This document shows, one piece after another, positions 43,833 to 53,769 of a stretch of 64,000 bases of DNA. This stretch comes from a virus: positions 61,940 through 125,939 of the IMG/VR virus record IMGVR_UViG_3300044922_000175. The stretch is one strand, 5' to 3'. Positions within the stretch are counted from its first letter, which is position 1; the number at the start of each line of letters is the position of its first letter. The translations under genes and the position numbers were made by a program. The notes beneath the pieces were generated by a model, which saw only the letters and a list, made by a program, of their open reading frames with translations, did not search any database and was not told the DNA's origin.

Positions 43833-45452
43833 TTAGAAGCTTCCGCCAGTAATAGGGTTACGCATAACAATTTTCAACACTTTAGTTGGGTCTTTTACCC
43901 AAACTGCAGGCATTGTTTGAGACATCATTACACGGTATCCGTTAAAGTTACCAGAAGATTGGAATCCTTGGCTACGGCCCATATAATCCATAGTTCCGTT
44001 TTGGTAGAACCACTTCAATTGATTATCCCAAGACAATTTCAACAAGTAAAGGTTTTCATTTACGTTATCAGTAATGTCAAAGATAATGAAATTATATGAA
44101 CTCAAAGGATGACCATCAATTAAGGGGTTTTCAATATCGTTAGTATGTAAGTTATCAAATGCAGGGTTCAATACAAACTTAACGTTAGCCAAGAAAGGAA
44201 TTACGTAGCTGGTGTATGCAAATCCAAAGTTCAAATCCATACCTTTACCGGTAATAGCTCCAACTTCAGAAGCATTGATAACCAAACCACTGTTAACAGC
44301 TTCTTTCTTAATAGCCTCATTCACCATTTTCATACCACCCAAACCGGTTTGTACAATCAATTGGCGCTTAGGATCTGGACCTTGGAAGTCAACTTTACCA
44401 ACGTAGAAGTTGTACAATTCAGCACGGAACATATCCAAAGTGAAACTAGATTTGTTGTAGATACGCTTGAAAGAGTTATCCAACTGCTTCCAAAGACCCA
44501 CTGACAAACGGATATCATCTGGACCATCTTGCTTAATCTTACCACCTTGTCCCCACATCAAGTAGGTCTCAATGTCATTAGCAATTTTGCTCAAGTGAGC
44601 AGCTTCCATAGTAGTCAAGAAAGTACGGCTTAACTGACCATTGTCAAATGCACGCTTAACTGCATCTTTACCCATAGTCTGTACCATAGACTCCAAGCTA
44701 TTGATTGCAGGGTCCATAGACTTATCAAAGTTACGCCAGATTTCTACAACAGGAACAGTACCATCAGCTTTCATACCACCCTTCAACATCAAGTCAGCAC
44801 GACTAGAGATTGAGTAAGATACGTGAGCTTCAGCACCACCTACGAAGTTGTAGAATTCACGGAAACCAGCACCATAGTGTCCGATATCAGAGAAACGCTC
44901 ACCGTATTCACCACGAGCAGAACCTTTACGGAAAACTTTAGTACCAGATGCTAAGTATTTGTTATCCAAGTATTTAGCATTGTCATTGTTTACTAACTGA
45001 ACAGTGTAGATGAAACCATCACCTGTAGGAAGAATATCAGCAGCAGTTACGTACATTTCCAAACCGTTGTATTTGTCATAAGTGATGATATCACCATGTC
45101 CAAAAGAACGCTTGTTTAATTTGATTTTGAAGGTAGTACCATCAACACCTTTAGCAGCATTTGCAGATTCAATATCTTCTACAATGTAAGGAAGATCTTG
45201 AGCTACAGGAACTTGCCATTTGTACTCACCACGAGCATTGTCTACAGAGATGATGTTTTTTCCACCAAAACTAGAGAATTGATACAAGGGCATTTCAACT
45301 TTTTGAGCCATTGCCCATAAGTCTACTGGACCCATGTCCATAGGTTCACTGCTTTTCAGCATGTTTACGAGGTGGTATGAATCTACGTGAGAGCTAGCTT
45401 GGTAGCTGGTATCACGCAGAAATATACCATTGTTTAAAACTGGAGTTGCCAT
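43833..45452 (-). CDS. major capsid protein, crAss-like HK97-fold type
   Basis: 539 residues, within the usual 490-550 range for crAss-like capsid proteins. Features: N-terminal S-H-V-D-S-Y-H-L-V-N-M-L, a long helix region F-D-N-G-Q-L-S-R-T-F-L-T-T-M-E-A-A-H-L-S-K-I-A-N-D (HK97-type spine helix), and a C-terminal beta region with N-P-L-I-D-G-H-P-L-S-S-Y-N-F-I-I-F-D and W-F-Y-Q-N-G-T-M-D-Y-M-G. Highly biased codon choice fits strong expression. It follows portal and scaffold-like genes. No signs of a prohead protease site were identified by eye. Confidence 0.85.
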   Translation of the reverse strand: MATPVLNNGIFLRDTSYQASSHVDSYHLVNMLKSSEPMDMGPVDLWAMAQKVEMPLYQFSSFGGKNIISVDNARGEYKWQVPVAQDLPYIVEDIESANAAKGVDGTTFKIKLNKRSFGHGDIITYDKYNGLEMYVTAADILPTGDGFIYTVQLVNNDNAKYLDNKYLASGTKVFRKGSARGEYGERFSDIGHYGAGFREFYNFVGGAEAHVSYSISSRADLMLKGGMKADGTVPVVEIWRNFDKSMDPAINSLESMVQTMGKDAVKRAFDNGQLSRTFLTTMEAAHLSKIANDIETYLMWGQGGKIKQDGPDDIRLSVGLWKQLDNSFKRIYNKSSFTLDMFRAELYNFYVGKVDFQGPDPKRQLIVQTGLGGMKMVNEAIKKEAVNSGLVINASEVGAITGKGMDLNFGFAYTSYVIPFLANVKFVLNPAFDNLHTNDIENPLIDGHPLSSYNFIIFDITDNVNENLYLLKLSWDNQLKWFYQNGTMDYMGRSQGFQSSGNFNGYRVMMSQTMPAVWVKDPTKVLKIVMRNPITGGSF

Positions 45453-45485
45453 AATTATTTATTTATTTGTTTGTTTGTTGTGTTG

Positions 45486-46712
45486 TTAAAATCTTTTAAA
45501 AATATTTGCTTGTCTTGGAATCTTACGCTGTTTGGGTTCCTCTCTTTCTTCAGGTACAGTACTAGAAACTTTTCTTGACTGTTCTGTTTTAAGTTGCCTT
45601 ACAGTGTTTTCAACCACTTTATTTTTGCCTTGCTCCATGATCTTTGACTTGTATCCATCAGGATCTGCCAATAACCACAGCGCTTCAGCTACTAATGGGT
45701 AGTTAGGTTCTACAAATTGATGTTTCTCTAACAAATGACCCAATAGGTTTGTGTTTCTTCCTGAGATAGAAGGATAGTTAGGTTGTACAAGACCAGCATA
45801 TAACATAGACTGGGTTTTCTTATCCAACTTAACACCAGCTAACTCAGCGGGTTTAAGAGCCTCATACACGTTATCCATGTAAGCTGCTGCTGCTTGTTCT
45901 TGTTGTGCCTTCATATGCTCTTGTTCAGCAATCTTTTGGGCTACAATAGACTCTTGCATCTTATCCAACTTTGGTTTAAACTTATTAGCTTGTTGTTCTA
46001 ACTTACCTAAGTCTTTCCAGGTTGTGATTTCCTCATCAATATCTTCATCATTACCAAATCCAGTAGCACGCAAATAAGAACGTACAATTTGTTCTTGATC
46101 CATTTCATCTGTAGGATCTAAACCACGTACTTCTTCTACTTGTGCTAATGCACTGAACAAACCTTTAAGATCTGTACCACCATTAGCTACATACTGGGCA
46201 GCATACTGAAGTTCTTCAGGAAGCGCTTCAAAGAACTCTTTTGGAGTTTGCTCTTTAATTGCTCGCTCCTTTTCTTCAAAGTTAGCTTGCAAGAGCTCCT
46301 TCCAATCTTTAATAGAGTATTCATCCATTGGTTTATCATCTTCAAAACCAATCAATACACCCTCTTCAATAAGTTTAGAGAAGGTTTCCACCATACCACT
46401 CTTATCTACTTTAGGTCTACCTCCTCTGGGTGACTCCTCTTCTTGCTCTAATAAATCATCAACCTCATTGGTTAACTCTTTAAGAACTTGTTCAGCAGAT
46501 TGAGTTGGTTTCTTGATGTTACCATCCTCATCCTCTTCTTCTTTATCTAAGAACGTTAAATCCGTTTTAGGAGATGAAAAGATACTTGGTTTCTTTTCTT
46601 CTTCTGTTGGAAGCATGATACTATCTGCTCCCGGAGCTCCACCAAAGATATCATCAATGTTGATATCTACTTGTTGTACGGTGGTTTGCTCAGTTGGTTT
46701 GGTTTCACTCAT
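45486..46712 (-). CDS. acidic scaffold-like protein
   Basis: 408 residues, strongly acidic and Gln/Glu-rich, low in Cys and aromatic residues. Charged clusters (D-K-E-E-E-D-E-D-G, L-L-E-Q-E-E-E-S), a long helical middle (I-V-A-Q-K-I-A-E-Q-E-H-M-K-A-Q-Q-E-Q-A-A-A) and a basic C-terminus (K-Q-R-K-I-P-R-Q-A-N-I-F-K-R-F) are typical of scaffolding proteins, whose basic tail contacts the capsid protein. It lies between portal and capsid genes, the canonical place. The alternative is an internal head protein kept in the virion. Confidence 0.65.
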   Translation of the reverse strand: MSETKPTEQTTVQQVDINIDDIFGGAPGADSIMLPTEEEKKPSIFSSPKTDLTFLDKEEEDEDGNIKKPTQSAEQVLKELTNEVDDLLEQEEESPRGGRPKVDKSGMVETFSKLIEEGVLIGFEDDKPMDEYSIKDWKELLQANFEEKERAIKEQTPKEFFEALPEELQYAAQYVANGGTDLKGLFSALAQVEEVRGLDPTDEMDQEQIVRSYLRATGFGNDEDIDEEITTWKDLGKLEQQANKFKPKLDKMQESIVAQKIAEQEHMKAQQEQAAAAYMDNVYEALKPAELAGVKLDKKTQSMLYAGLVQPNYPSISGRNTNLLGHLLEKHQFVEPNYPLVAEALWLLADPDGYKSKIMEQGKNKVVENTVRQLKTEQSRKVSSTVPEEREEPKQRKIPRQANIFKRF

Positions 46713-46819
46713 ATAGTTGGTTATTTTAGTTTGTAGTGTACATTAAGAATATAATATATTACTTCTAATAAACTTTAAAAATTTGATTTTAAAGCCGTAT
46801 TTTTTGTAATATAAGGCTA

Positions 46820-49567
46820 TTACTTCTTCTTGTTATCTTTAACATCATACTTATTCTTGTTCACTCTAGCTATTTCTAATTGTTTATTAGCAATCTCTCT
46901 TTGTGAAGCAAGCTTTTCTCTTTCAATAGATAACTTATCCATGTTAATAGCTTTCTGAGTACTGGCAGATTCTTTCTTTAAGTCCATTTGTTGCTGAAAC
47001 TCCTCACTCTTACGGATATCTTTCATAGCATCTTGATAATCAGACTGTAAATTTTGGTTAATATCTACACCAGCACCATAACCAGCAGCCCTAATTTCAG
47101 CAATAACAATATCATTCTGTCTATTCTTCTCATTCTCTTCAGCTTCAAACTGCATCTTCATCATAGCCTCTTGATTCTTAGCTTGTAAAGCCTGCTCTTG
47201 CATAGCTTGTTGTTGTTGCATTTCCTGCTGACGTTGAGCTTGTTGTTTCTCATCAGAAGATTTAAGGATGTGAGATACTTCTGCAATAGACTCAGCCTTC
47301 ATGATATTACCTAAATCATAAATAGAGGCACCTGCGGTGTTGTTTGTGATAGCCAATTGCTTTAACTGCTCCAGAGTAGCTCTGTGATTAGTTTTGGTCG
47401 TACAGAAGATATTAAAGTCTCTAAGCAATAAGTCAGTACCATTCATCTCAAAGTTAACCTTCTCATCAGTAGAGGTAATATACTGCAATCTAATAGATGG
47501 TTTGGTTGACTGATAGAACTGGGCTAAGTCTGTACGCATCTGATGTACACGAGGCATTAAGTAATCACAGTGATTAATAAAGTATGTCTCTGTCTGTGCA
47601 TAAGAGTTTGATACAGCAATTCTTACACCAGTAGCTGTTGCTTGCTCTACTTGTTCTCCAAGACGCTGTGGTGTAATACCTATTACCTCAAATGCTTGCT
47701 GCTTAAAGTAGTTAGCCAATTGAGTTCTAGACATCAAACGCTGTGTCTGTTCTAAGTTTAATACCTGATAGTGTTGAAAGTTAAGAGCATTCTCAGTGTT
47801 AGTGATAGATGTATCCAATGGTAACATCTGGAAGTTCTTCATTGCAACGTAGGCTTTTGCTAAGTTGTTCTTTCCCCAATCTTCTCCCAATGAGTGTCTA
47901 GGTAAAGCATTCTGATCTAACATGATCACAGTACCTAATTCATCTACAAGAATATCAGCAATTTGGTTATTTACAATGTTATAACCAATCTGGTAAGGCT
48001 TCATTAAATCTACTAAAGATGTAGACTTAGTGTTTCTATCTGAGAATACAGATCCTTCTACTGGTAATTTACAACCGTACAATGTAGAATCTCCTTTAAA
48101 TTGGAAAGGTACTCGTCCTGGTTTAGAACGATTAATACCTAAGTAAATAGGATTAATACCACTTGCATTGTTGTTCATCCCAAAATATGCAGGGTAGTTA
48201 GGCCCAATTTTTACTCCACCCCATACCTCATTAATCCAAATCCAATCAATATGTTCTCCTGCAATTAAGTTCTCTTTAGTTTTATTCTTAAGTACACTTG
48301 TATCATAGATAGGTTTTTGAGTAATAGCATATGACTCATCTACCACATCTTGCATAACTTGTCCGGTCTCATCAATCTTAATTAAATGTCCAACTTTACG
48401 CTGTGACTTCCAATAGATATGAGCTACACGTAACATATCTGTATTCTGATAATCTGTATAATCTTCAGATTCAGACATGATATAACTAACTATATCATTA
48501 CCAGCAGTACTATTTTGCTCCCATACAGACATAAACTGACGGTATTGTAATGATGGCATGTTAGTATTCCATTCATGAGACTTAGTAGCATCATAGTAAG
48601 AACCATCATTTTGCATTCCTTGCAATGGATATCCTGCTGCTCTTGTTGGATAAATAGCTTCTAATGATTGTAATTGAGCATCAGTCATTAAATATCCATA
48701 CTTGTCAATAATATCAGAGACTGTATATAACTCAACTTTACCTACCCAGTTACCTTGAGAGATATACCTAATGTCTGGAGACTTATGATAGAAAGTAACC
48801 AAAGGATTCCACAATTCTAATTCATAATCATCTTCATTCATCTTAAAGTGCCAGAACTCTCTATCTGTGATTAACATATCACGGAAAGCTCTTTCCTCAA
48901 GCTCATCCATTTTAAATCTTTCTTCATCTACACGGGCTTGATGTTCTGCCCACTCTTCTAACATTGAACGATAGTCTTTCTTAAAGAACTGTTCAATCTC
49001 AGGTAATGATTTAAGATTTTCTGGGGCTAATGCTTTCTGAATCTCAGGATCTTCCATATCAGCACCCTGCTCAATCATACTCATAACCATCTTACGTTCA
49101 GCATCAGCTAATAGCCTTTGCTCAATCATAGCTCTTTTCTGATCTAATAATTCATTGTAGGAGATCTCATCTACAGCCCGGAATGTTACTCTTGTATTTC
49201 TTTTAGCAAATTCTGCTACTAATACATTAATTACATTAGGAATAATTGGGTAAAATTTTAACTCTAATGCTGACTGATCTTCTTTAGTAAGAACATCAAT
49301 TAATTCAGCATACTCTACATCTTCCTCAACTATATAATCACTACGATCAATAATACCTTTAGCAAGCTTGTAGTTCTTAGAGAGTCTGCGTGCATTTCTA
49401 CGCAACTGCTTCATACCCTGCCACTCTAACCAATCAAGGTTATGTGCAGCCCAATCATCATCTTTATCCTTTCTTGGAATAAATTGGATTGGTTGAGTAA
49501 GAGTACTCATCTTATTGTATTCTGCCTTAGCTCCATTTTTGAGCTGCATAGCATTATATAACTGCAT
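46820..49567 (-). CDS. portal protein, crAss-like
   Basis: 915 residues, the large portal size of the group. The core includes W-N-P-L-V-T-F-Y-H-K-S-P-D-I-R-Y-I-S-Q-G-N-W-V-G and a long stem/wing region; residues ~770-915 are a Gln/Glu/Lys-rich coiled coil (A-Q-R-Q-Q-E-M-Q-Q-Q-Q-A, then L-S-I-E-R-E-K-L-A-S-Q-R-E-I-A-N-K) that would form the barrel inside the capsid. Several in-frame ATGs exist near the front; the one at 49549 avoids overlap with the tiny gene ending at 49554, so the true start may be 6 codons shorter. It lies directly after the terminase. Confidence 0.85.
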   Translation of the reverse strand: MQLYNAMQLKNGAKAEYNKMSTLTQPIQFIPRKDKDDDWAAHNLDWLEWQGMKQLRRNARRLSKNYKLAKGIIDRSDYIVEEDVEYAELIDVLTKEDQSALELKFYPIIPNVINVLVAEFAKRNTRVTFRAVDEISYNELLDQKRAMIEQRLLADAERKMVMSMIEQGADMEDPEIQKALAPENLKSLPEIEQFFKKDYRSMLEEWAEHQARVDEERFKMDELEERAFRDMLITDREFWHFKMNEDDYELELWNPLVTFYHKSPDIRYISQGNWVGKVELYTVSDIIDKYGYLMTDAQLQSLEAIYPTRAAGYPLQGMQNDGSYYDATKSHEWNTNMPSLQYRQFMSVWEQNSTAGNDIVSYIMSESEDYTDYQNTDMLRVAHIYWKSQRKVGHLIKIDETGQVMQDVVDESYAITQKPIYDTSVLKNKTKENLIAGEHIDWIWINEVWGGVKIGPNYPAYFGMNNNASGINPIYLGINRSKPGRVPFQFKGDSTLYGCKLPVEGSVFSDRNTKSTSLVDLMKPYQIGYNIVNNQIADILVDELGTVIMLDQNALPRHSLGEDWGKNNLAKAYVAMKNFQMLPLDTSITNTENALNFQHYQVLNLEQTQRLMSRTQLANYFKQQAFEVIGITPQRLGEQVEQATATGVRIAVSNSYAQTETYFINHCDYLMPRVHQMRTDLAQFYQSTKPSIRLQYITSTDEKVNFEMNGTDLLLRDFNIFCTTKTNHRATLEQLKQLAITNNTAGASIYDLGNIMKAESIAEVSHILKSSDEKQQAQRQQEMQQQQAMQEQALQAKNQEAMMKMQFEAEENEKNRQNDIVIAEIRAAGYGAGVDINQNLQSDYQDAMKDIRKSEEFQQQMDLKKESASTQKAINMDKLSIEREKLASQREIANKQLEIARVNKNKYDVKDNKKK

Positions 49568-49700
49568 AGTCTGTAATTGTTGTATTAAATTGTTCTATTA
49601 ATTCATTAACATTAATGTCAACAGTTTCTTCATCTTCATCAGAATAATAACTGATATAAGTTACATTAACTGTAACATTTTCCATCGCTGTAGTACTCAT
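49554..49700 (-). CDS. 48-residue acidic protein between terminase and portal
   Basis: The frame reads M-S-T-T-A-M-E-N-V-T-V-N-V-T-Y-I-S-Y-Y-S-D-E-D-E-E-T-V-D-I and ends T-D-Y-A-V-I. It fills the 144-nt gap exactly, starting 11 nt after the terminase stop and overlapping the annotated portal start by 14 nt. No known domain. Spacing and lack of stop codons make it a likely small gene, but its length gives little statistical support. Confidence 0.5.
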   Translation of the reverse strand: MSTTAMENVTVNVTYISYYSDEDEETVDINVNELIEQFNTTITDYAVI

Positions 49701-49711
49701 GCACCAGTTTA

Positions 49712-51904
49712 TCATTTTAAATTTCTAAACGCCTGTTTTGGTCTTTGCATATTACCAGAAGACCCACTTTTTCCAATATGCCTAAAAGCCCCTACTTTTA
49801 ATTTATATAAATCTTTTGACTTATCCAAACTTTCAGGGTTTAGTTCTCTACGTTTTAAATATCCACGGTTTGATTGTTGGATCTTTGCAAAGGCTACAAG
49901 AGCTGTAAATGCCACTAATCTATCCACGTTTAAACCCTCTCTATATGACAACATCTCTTTGATCAGCATAGGATCTGGTATTCTAGATACACCATAGGTA
50001 GTCTTTACAACTGTACCATCTGTTTTATAATCATGATCAATCTCCTCTCTAAGAAATTCAATTGCATAAGAAAGTAAATGAGCTTTAAATAATGTACCCG
50101 TGTTTCTCCAACCATACTGTTGATATACACTAGCATTACTACCAATGTCTTTCAAGAATAAGATCTGATCTTTAGTAACCAGGTATCTCTGTTTTCTCTG
50201 GGATATCATGTACTGGATAAATAGGGATACGTTATTCTCCACTAATGTCCAGGCATTATACCACTCAATAATTAACTCTAGTCTTTCATGTGTTTTCTTG
50301 ATATCATCAAAACGTCCACACCATGCTGCTACAATTCTATCCTGTTCTATATGCGTTTTCTGTTCTCCACCCTCTTCTCTAGATACTTCCACAGGAGCTT
50401 TATAAACAAAAATGGAACAAAGAGAATCAGAGGTAGTAGTCTTACCTTCAGAAACCGGGTCAATACTTGCATAATACATTCCAAATGTAGGATCTTTTTT
50501 AGGTCTTTCCCACACGACCAAGCATCCTGTCTTATCTTCTGTCTTTTTAGAGATAGGAAACTCATTAATAGGTAGTTTATTAGAGTCTTTAACAGCTAAA
50601 TTACTATGCTCATCTCTATATAACTCTAATAATTCATAAGCATATTCTTTATCTTCAATTCTTCGTAATTGTGCAGCAAGTAAATGTACAGAAAATACAG
50701 ACTCTCTTCTAAATGCAAAAGCCTCTTCAATATTTGTAGGCTTCTGGGAGATACGTAACTGGTACTTATCAGGCTCAATCTCTTTCTTCCACTTAATCCT
50801 CTCTTCTTTAATAGCTTCTAAAGCAGTCTCTACTAATGAGTTACCATACTTATCTACATACGGCATCATTGACCACTGTTCAGGAATAAATAATCCGGCT
50901 GTACCAATAGTCCCTTTGCCATCTAATAGATTAGTTTCTACAGCAAAGATATCATTAGCTTCCGGGTTCATGATTAAGTTCTTTAATGGTTCACACTGAT
51001 CAAGGTCACCGACAGATCCTGCTGCAATAAATACCCCGGTAGTTACCATACCAGATTGTAATGCAGGACGTAAGTATTCATATGTCTCCCCCATCTTAGG
51101 AGCAATACCTGCTTCCTCGTGGAAGAAGTACTGACAAGGACCACCCACACCCGCTGTTGCAGATTTCTCAAATGACATACCTTGTATAGTACCTTTTAAT
51201 CCTACCTCAGTTTTCTTATTCCCTTTTCTTACCTCAATCTTTTGCTGCCATAGCATTACTTTATCCGGATTCATTGGTCTGTACCAGGCTGTATGCTCAT
51301 TCAGAAACGATGCATACTCATCTAAGAACTTCCATGTACCCTTATCGTTTATATAATCTTTAAGCGAAGCTCCTATCTTAAGAGTAACACCCTCTTCAAA
51401 CCATAATGAGTTGATTAGTTTACCAGCATGAAAGTATGAAGATGCAATCTGACGTTTCTTAAGAATAGCTACGTGCTTGTAGTATAGTTCAGCCAAGATC
51501 TCATACAGAGCCATGTGGTACTGAGCATCCCGGACTTTAGCAAATCCAAACCTCTTCTCTTCTTTATCATAAATAGGTAAGAAGTTTAACCACATGTAAT
51601 AATCTCTGCTTAAGTACCAAACATTTGTTTGATCCTTATACAGTACACCATTCCTGCATTTCTTTTTCTGGTCATCCCAGTAATATATGTAATCCTTAGA
51701 TTTAAAAGGCGCTACTGTATAGAAGCCTAACTTATTAAAAGTAGTTGCCTCTTTATTAAACAATAGACTAGTCTCATTAAAATTATACTGCCCTGGTTCC
51801 TTAAATAGTGTAAGTAAATAACTCCTCCATTCTTCTTTAGAAGAAAATTCTGTAGTTGTCCAAACACCATTATCCCAAGTAGGAATTTCAATAATACTAT
51901 TCAT
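49712..51904 (-). CDS. terL: terminase large subunit (packaging ATPase-nuclease)
   Basis: 730 residues. The ATPase shows a divergent Walker A/Q-motif region (K-K-R-Q-I-A-S-S-Y-F-H-A-G-K, about 149-162), a Walker B with catalytic Glu pair at 261-266 (F-H-E-E-A-G) and a coupling motif near 290-300 (G-V-F-I-A-A-G-S). The nuclease half begins near 475 with Y-Y-A-S-I-D-P-V (Asp482 as likely metal ligand). This pattern and length match Crassvirales terminases. It starts the packaging-head gene series and overlaps the 77-residue gene before it by 8 nt. No separate small subunit is recognised. Confidence 0.9.
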   Translation of the reverse strand: MNSIIEIPTWDNGVWTTTEFSSKEEWRSYLLTLFKEPGQYNFNETSLLFNKEATTFNKLGFYTVAPFKSKDYIYYWDDQKKKCRNGVLYKDQTNVWYLSRDYYMWLNFLPIYDKEEKRFGFAKVRDAQYHMALYEILAELYYKHVAILKKRQIASSYFHAGKLINSLWFEEGVTLKIGASLKDYINDKGTWKFLDEYASFLNEHTAWYRPMNPDKVMLWQQKIEVRKGNKKTEVGLKGTIQGMSFEKSATAGVGGPCQYFFHEEAGIAPKMGETYEYLRPALQSGMVTTGVFIAAGSVGDLDQCEPLKNLIMNPEANDIFAVETNLLDGKGTIGTAGLFIPEQWSMMPYVDKYGNSLVETALEAIKEERIKWKKEIEPDKYQLRISQKPTNIEEAFAFRRESVFSVHLLAAQLRRIEDKEYAYELLELYRDEHSNLAVKDSNKLPINEFPISKKTEDKTGCLVVWERPKKDPTFGMYYASIDPVSEGKTTTSDSLCSIFVYKAPVEVSREEGGEQKTHIEQDRIVAAWCGRFDDIKKTHERLELIIEWYNAWTLVENNVSLFIQYMISQRKQRYLVTKDQILFLKDIGSNASVYQQYGWRNTGTLFKAHLLSYAIEFLREEIDHDYKTDGTVVKTTYGVSRIPDPMLIKEMLSYREGLNVDRLVAFTALVAFAKIQQSNRGYLKRRELNPESLDKSKDLYKLKVGAFRHIGKSGSSGNMQRPKQAFRNLK

Positions 51905-52130
51905 CTTCTACAACGTCTACAATGCTTTCAAAGTTTTCAGGTTTACCATTTGTAGTAATAATCATATAAAGTAATGTATCAATTGTCTTAGATGCAATCT
52001 TTGACTTACATTCTTTACCATTACCAAAATATGCTTCTTTATCATCACGATGAAAAGCATTCCATTGTTTTGTGTACGTGTTGTAATTAAACAACCAGTT
52101 GTACAAGCTGTGTTCTATCTCATTGATCAT
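51897..52130 (-). CDS. 77-residue unknown protein upstream of terminase
   Basis: Begins M-I-N-E-I-E-H-S-L-Y-N-W-L-F-N-Y-N, a helical stretch, with an acidic end (S-I-V-D-V-V-E-D-E). Not recognised. It overlaps terL by 8 nt and the gene before it by 11 nt, so it is coupled to both. Position before terL makes a terminase small-subunit-like or packaging accessory role conceivable, but no DNA-binding motif is seen. Confidence 0.5.
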   Translation of the reverse strand: MINEIEHSLYNWLFNYNTYTKQWNAFHRDDKEAYFGNGKECKSKIASKTIDTLLYMIITTNGKPENFESIVDVVEDE

Positions 52131-52635
52131 AAGCTAATCCTATATTTCCTCTTACTTGACTTTGCTGTTCTTCAGCTAAATCTTTATACGCTCCCTTAAA
52201 TGACTGTCTAATCTGCTCAAACTTAGCAGCAGCATTCACTAAAGCTGTAATATTACCATCTCTACCATGCTGTATTTCCGTAGTCTCCATGTAATGGGCT
52301 AATCTATCCAGCATAGACTTAATTCCTACATACGTTCTATACGTGGGAGTCTCGTATAACTTCTTACATGTATTCATACCCCGGATAATAAATTCATCCT
52401 CAGTAGAAACATCCATATCAATCTCAGACATAATAATCTCTTCCTTCTCATGTTCAGGAACATTGAAGAAAGGATTAAGATCTGGGTTAGGGCAAGTCAT
52501 ATAAAACAGGTAGGTATATACTTTTAAATAATCCTCTGGATATTCCGTCATTATATCATTAAGAGAGGAGATTGTATAACAATGTTCCGTAGGAACCACT
52601 TTATTATTAACTATATCAAATAGTTTAATTAGCAT
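52120..52635 (-). CDS. conserved-type crAss-like protein upstream of terminase, unknown
   Basis: 171 residues, mostly helical: M-L-I-K-L-F-D-I-V-N-N-K-V-V-P-T-E-H-C, then Y-L-F-Y-M-T-C-P-N-P-D-L-N-P-F-F-N-V-P-E, and a C-terminal half N-A-A-A-K-F-E-Q-I-R-Q-S-F-K-G-A-Y-K-D-L. I recall conserved unknown proteins of this size in this position in Crassvirales. It overlaps neighbours by 11 nt on each side. A packaging or head assembly role is inferred from linkage only. Confidence 0.5.
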   Translation of the reverse strand: MLIKLFDIVNNKVVPTEHCYTISSLNDIMTEYPEDYLKVYTYLFYMTCPNPDLNPFFNVPEHEKEEIIMSEIDMDVSTEDEFIIRGMNTCKKLYETPTYRTYVGIKSMLDRLAHYMETTEIQHGRDGNITALVNAAAKFEQIRQSFKGAYKDLAEEQQSQVRGNIGLAYDQ

Positions 52636-53437
52636 CTTGTTTATGTTTAATTAGGTTTATCACCTCTGTTTTAAGGTAGGGTAGATCATAAGGAACAATC
52701 TTTTTAACTAAGGGTTCCCCTTGATTATCAAGCTTAGTAATAGGGTTACCAAACTTATCTGTACCCTCTGTATAAAACAAAACGTGGTGAATTGTTAGTT
52801 TTCCCGGTTTTAGTTTTGGGTTGTGCTTCAATATAATATACATATATGTAGACAACTGTAGTGCATAATGCCAGAAATTACAGTCATCTAAATGACTTAC
52901 AGGTGCTGACATCTTTTGACTAATACCCTCCCAATTTACATAGGATTCTTTCTTTATCTCTTTATTCGTCTTATAATCTGTGATATTTACATAACCTTTT
53001 GCCACCTCTACAAGATCAGATTGACCACATATACCAGCAGACTTCAAGTAAACAAAATGCTCCGGATACATACCCTCTACTAGCTTCTGTGCTGGAGCAT
53101 ACTTTATATCATCAGTAACTAGGGGCCTAATAATAGGGAGAATACAACCGTGTCTTTCAATAGTATTTAACTGGAGTAAGTCTGCTTCACGCTGATTGTG
53201 ATACCAGTTACCCTGATCAATAGCCCTATTAGATTCATTAGACCAAGCCTGTAAGATATCCTCTACAGTCATACCGTACCACTTAGACTTCTTAGACTTA
53301 GCTGACTTCTCTGCTACAGTTTGAGCATCAAATGGCTTCTTATACTTAGATATAAAAGAGGTGACTGAGGTCCATTCAATACCATCACTGTCTACAGACT
53401 CGTATTTATGATTCTGGGATTTAAATATTACACTCAT
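52625..53437 (-). CDS. PD-(D/E)XK family nuclease (Cas4/RecB-like fold)
   Basis: 270 residues. Active-site pattern: Asp141 in C-G-Q-S-D-L-V-E-V, then Asp154 and Lys156 in I-T-D-Y-K-T-N-K-E, the D...D-x-K core of the superfamily; H80 and E122/E126 region provide the usual upstream acidic and His positions (W-Y-H-N-Q-R-E). A W-Y-G-M-T-V-E-D block precedes. Crassvirales carry a PD-(D/E)XK nuclease near terL, which agrees. It may process replicated DNA ends for recombination or packaging. It overlaps flanking genes by 11 and 4 nt. Confidence 0.78.
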   Translation of the reverse strand: MSVIFKSQNHKYESVDSDGIEWTSVTSFISKYKKPFDAQTVAEKSAKSKKSKWYGMTVEDILQAWSNESNRAIDQGNWYHNQREADLLQLNTIERHGCILPIIRPLVTDDIKYAPAQKLVEGMYPEHFVYLKSAGICGQSDLVEVAKGYVNITDYKTNKEIKKESYVNWEGISQKMSAPVSHLDDCNFWHYALQLSTYMYIILKHNPKLKPGKLTIHHVLFYTEGTDKFGNPITKLDNQGEPLVKKIVPYDLPYLKTEVINLIKHKQDAN

Positions 53438-53769
53438 AGTTTAGATAATAAATCATTCTCTTGTTCTTCAGTAAGTAAAGCTGGCCATTTCTTTAATGGA
53501 CACTCAGAAGATAAACTCCGTGTCTTAAACTTTAAAGAACACCCACACTCAGAACAACATGGTTGTGTACCAGGTGCTAAACAATTAACACCACTAAGAT
53601 CTACATTAGGACAAGCCAAACAAATAGTGTTACGCTCAAGAGCAATCTGCTCAATAGTATCTGTAGTAAACAAATAATTCTTAATTCCCTCAAGAATAAG
53701 TTCTTTGTTATTCCACAGAGTCGTCAGTTTGTTGTTTTTTATTTTTTCTATGATCTTTCTTTTTCTCAT
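53434..53769 (-). CDS. small Cys-rich zinc-binding-type protein
   Basis: 111 residues. Eight Cys in the middle (C-L-A-C-P, then C-L-A-P-G-T-Q-P-C-C-S-E-C-G-C-S, later E-C-P-L-K-K-W) suggest two zinc sites. The N-terminus is basic (M-R-K-R-K-I-I-E-K-I-K-N-N-K). It overlaps the HU-like gene before it by 62 nt, an unusually long overlap; a later non-ATG start is possible. The context of nuclease and DNA-binding genes suggests a DNA-transaction accessory, but this is unproven. Confidence 0.55.
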   Translation of the reverse strand: MRKRKIIEKIKNNKLTTLWNNKELILEGIKNYLFTTDTIEQIALERNTICLACPNVDLSGVNCLAPGTQPCCSECGCSLKFKTRSLSSECPLKKWPALLTEEQENDLLSKL

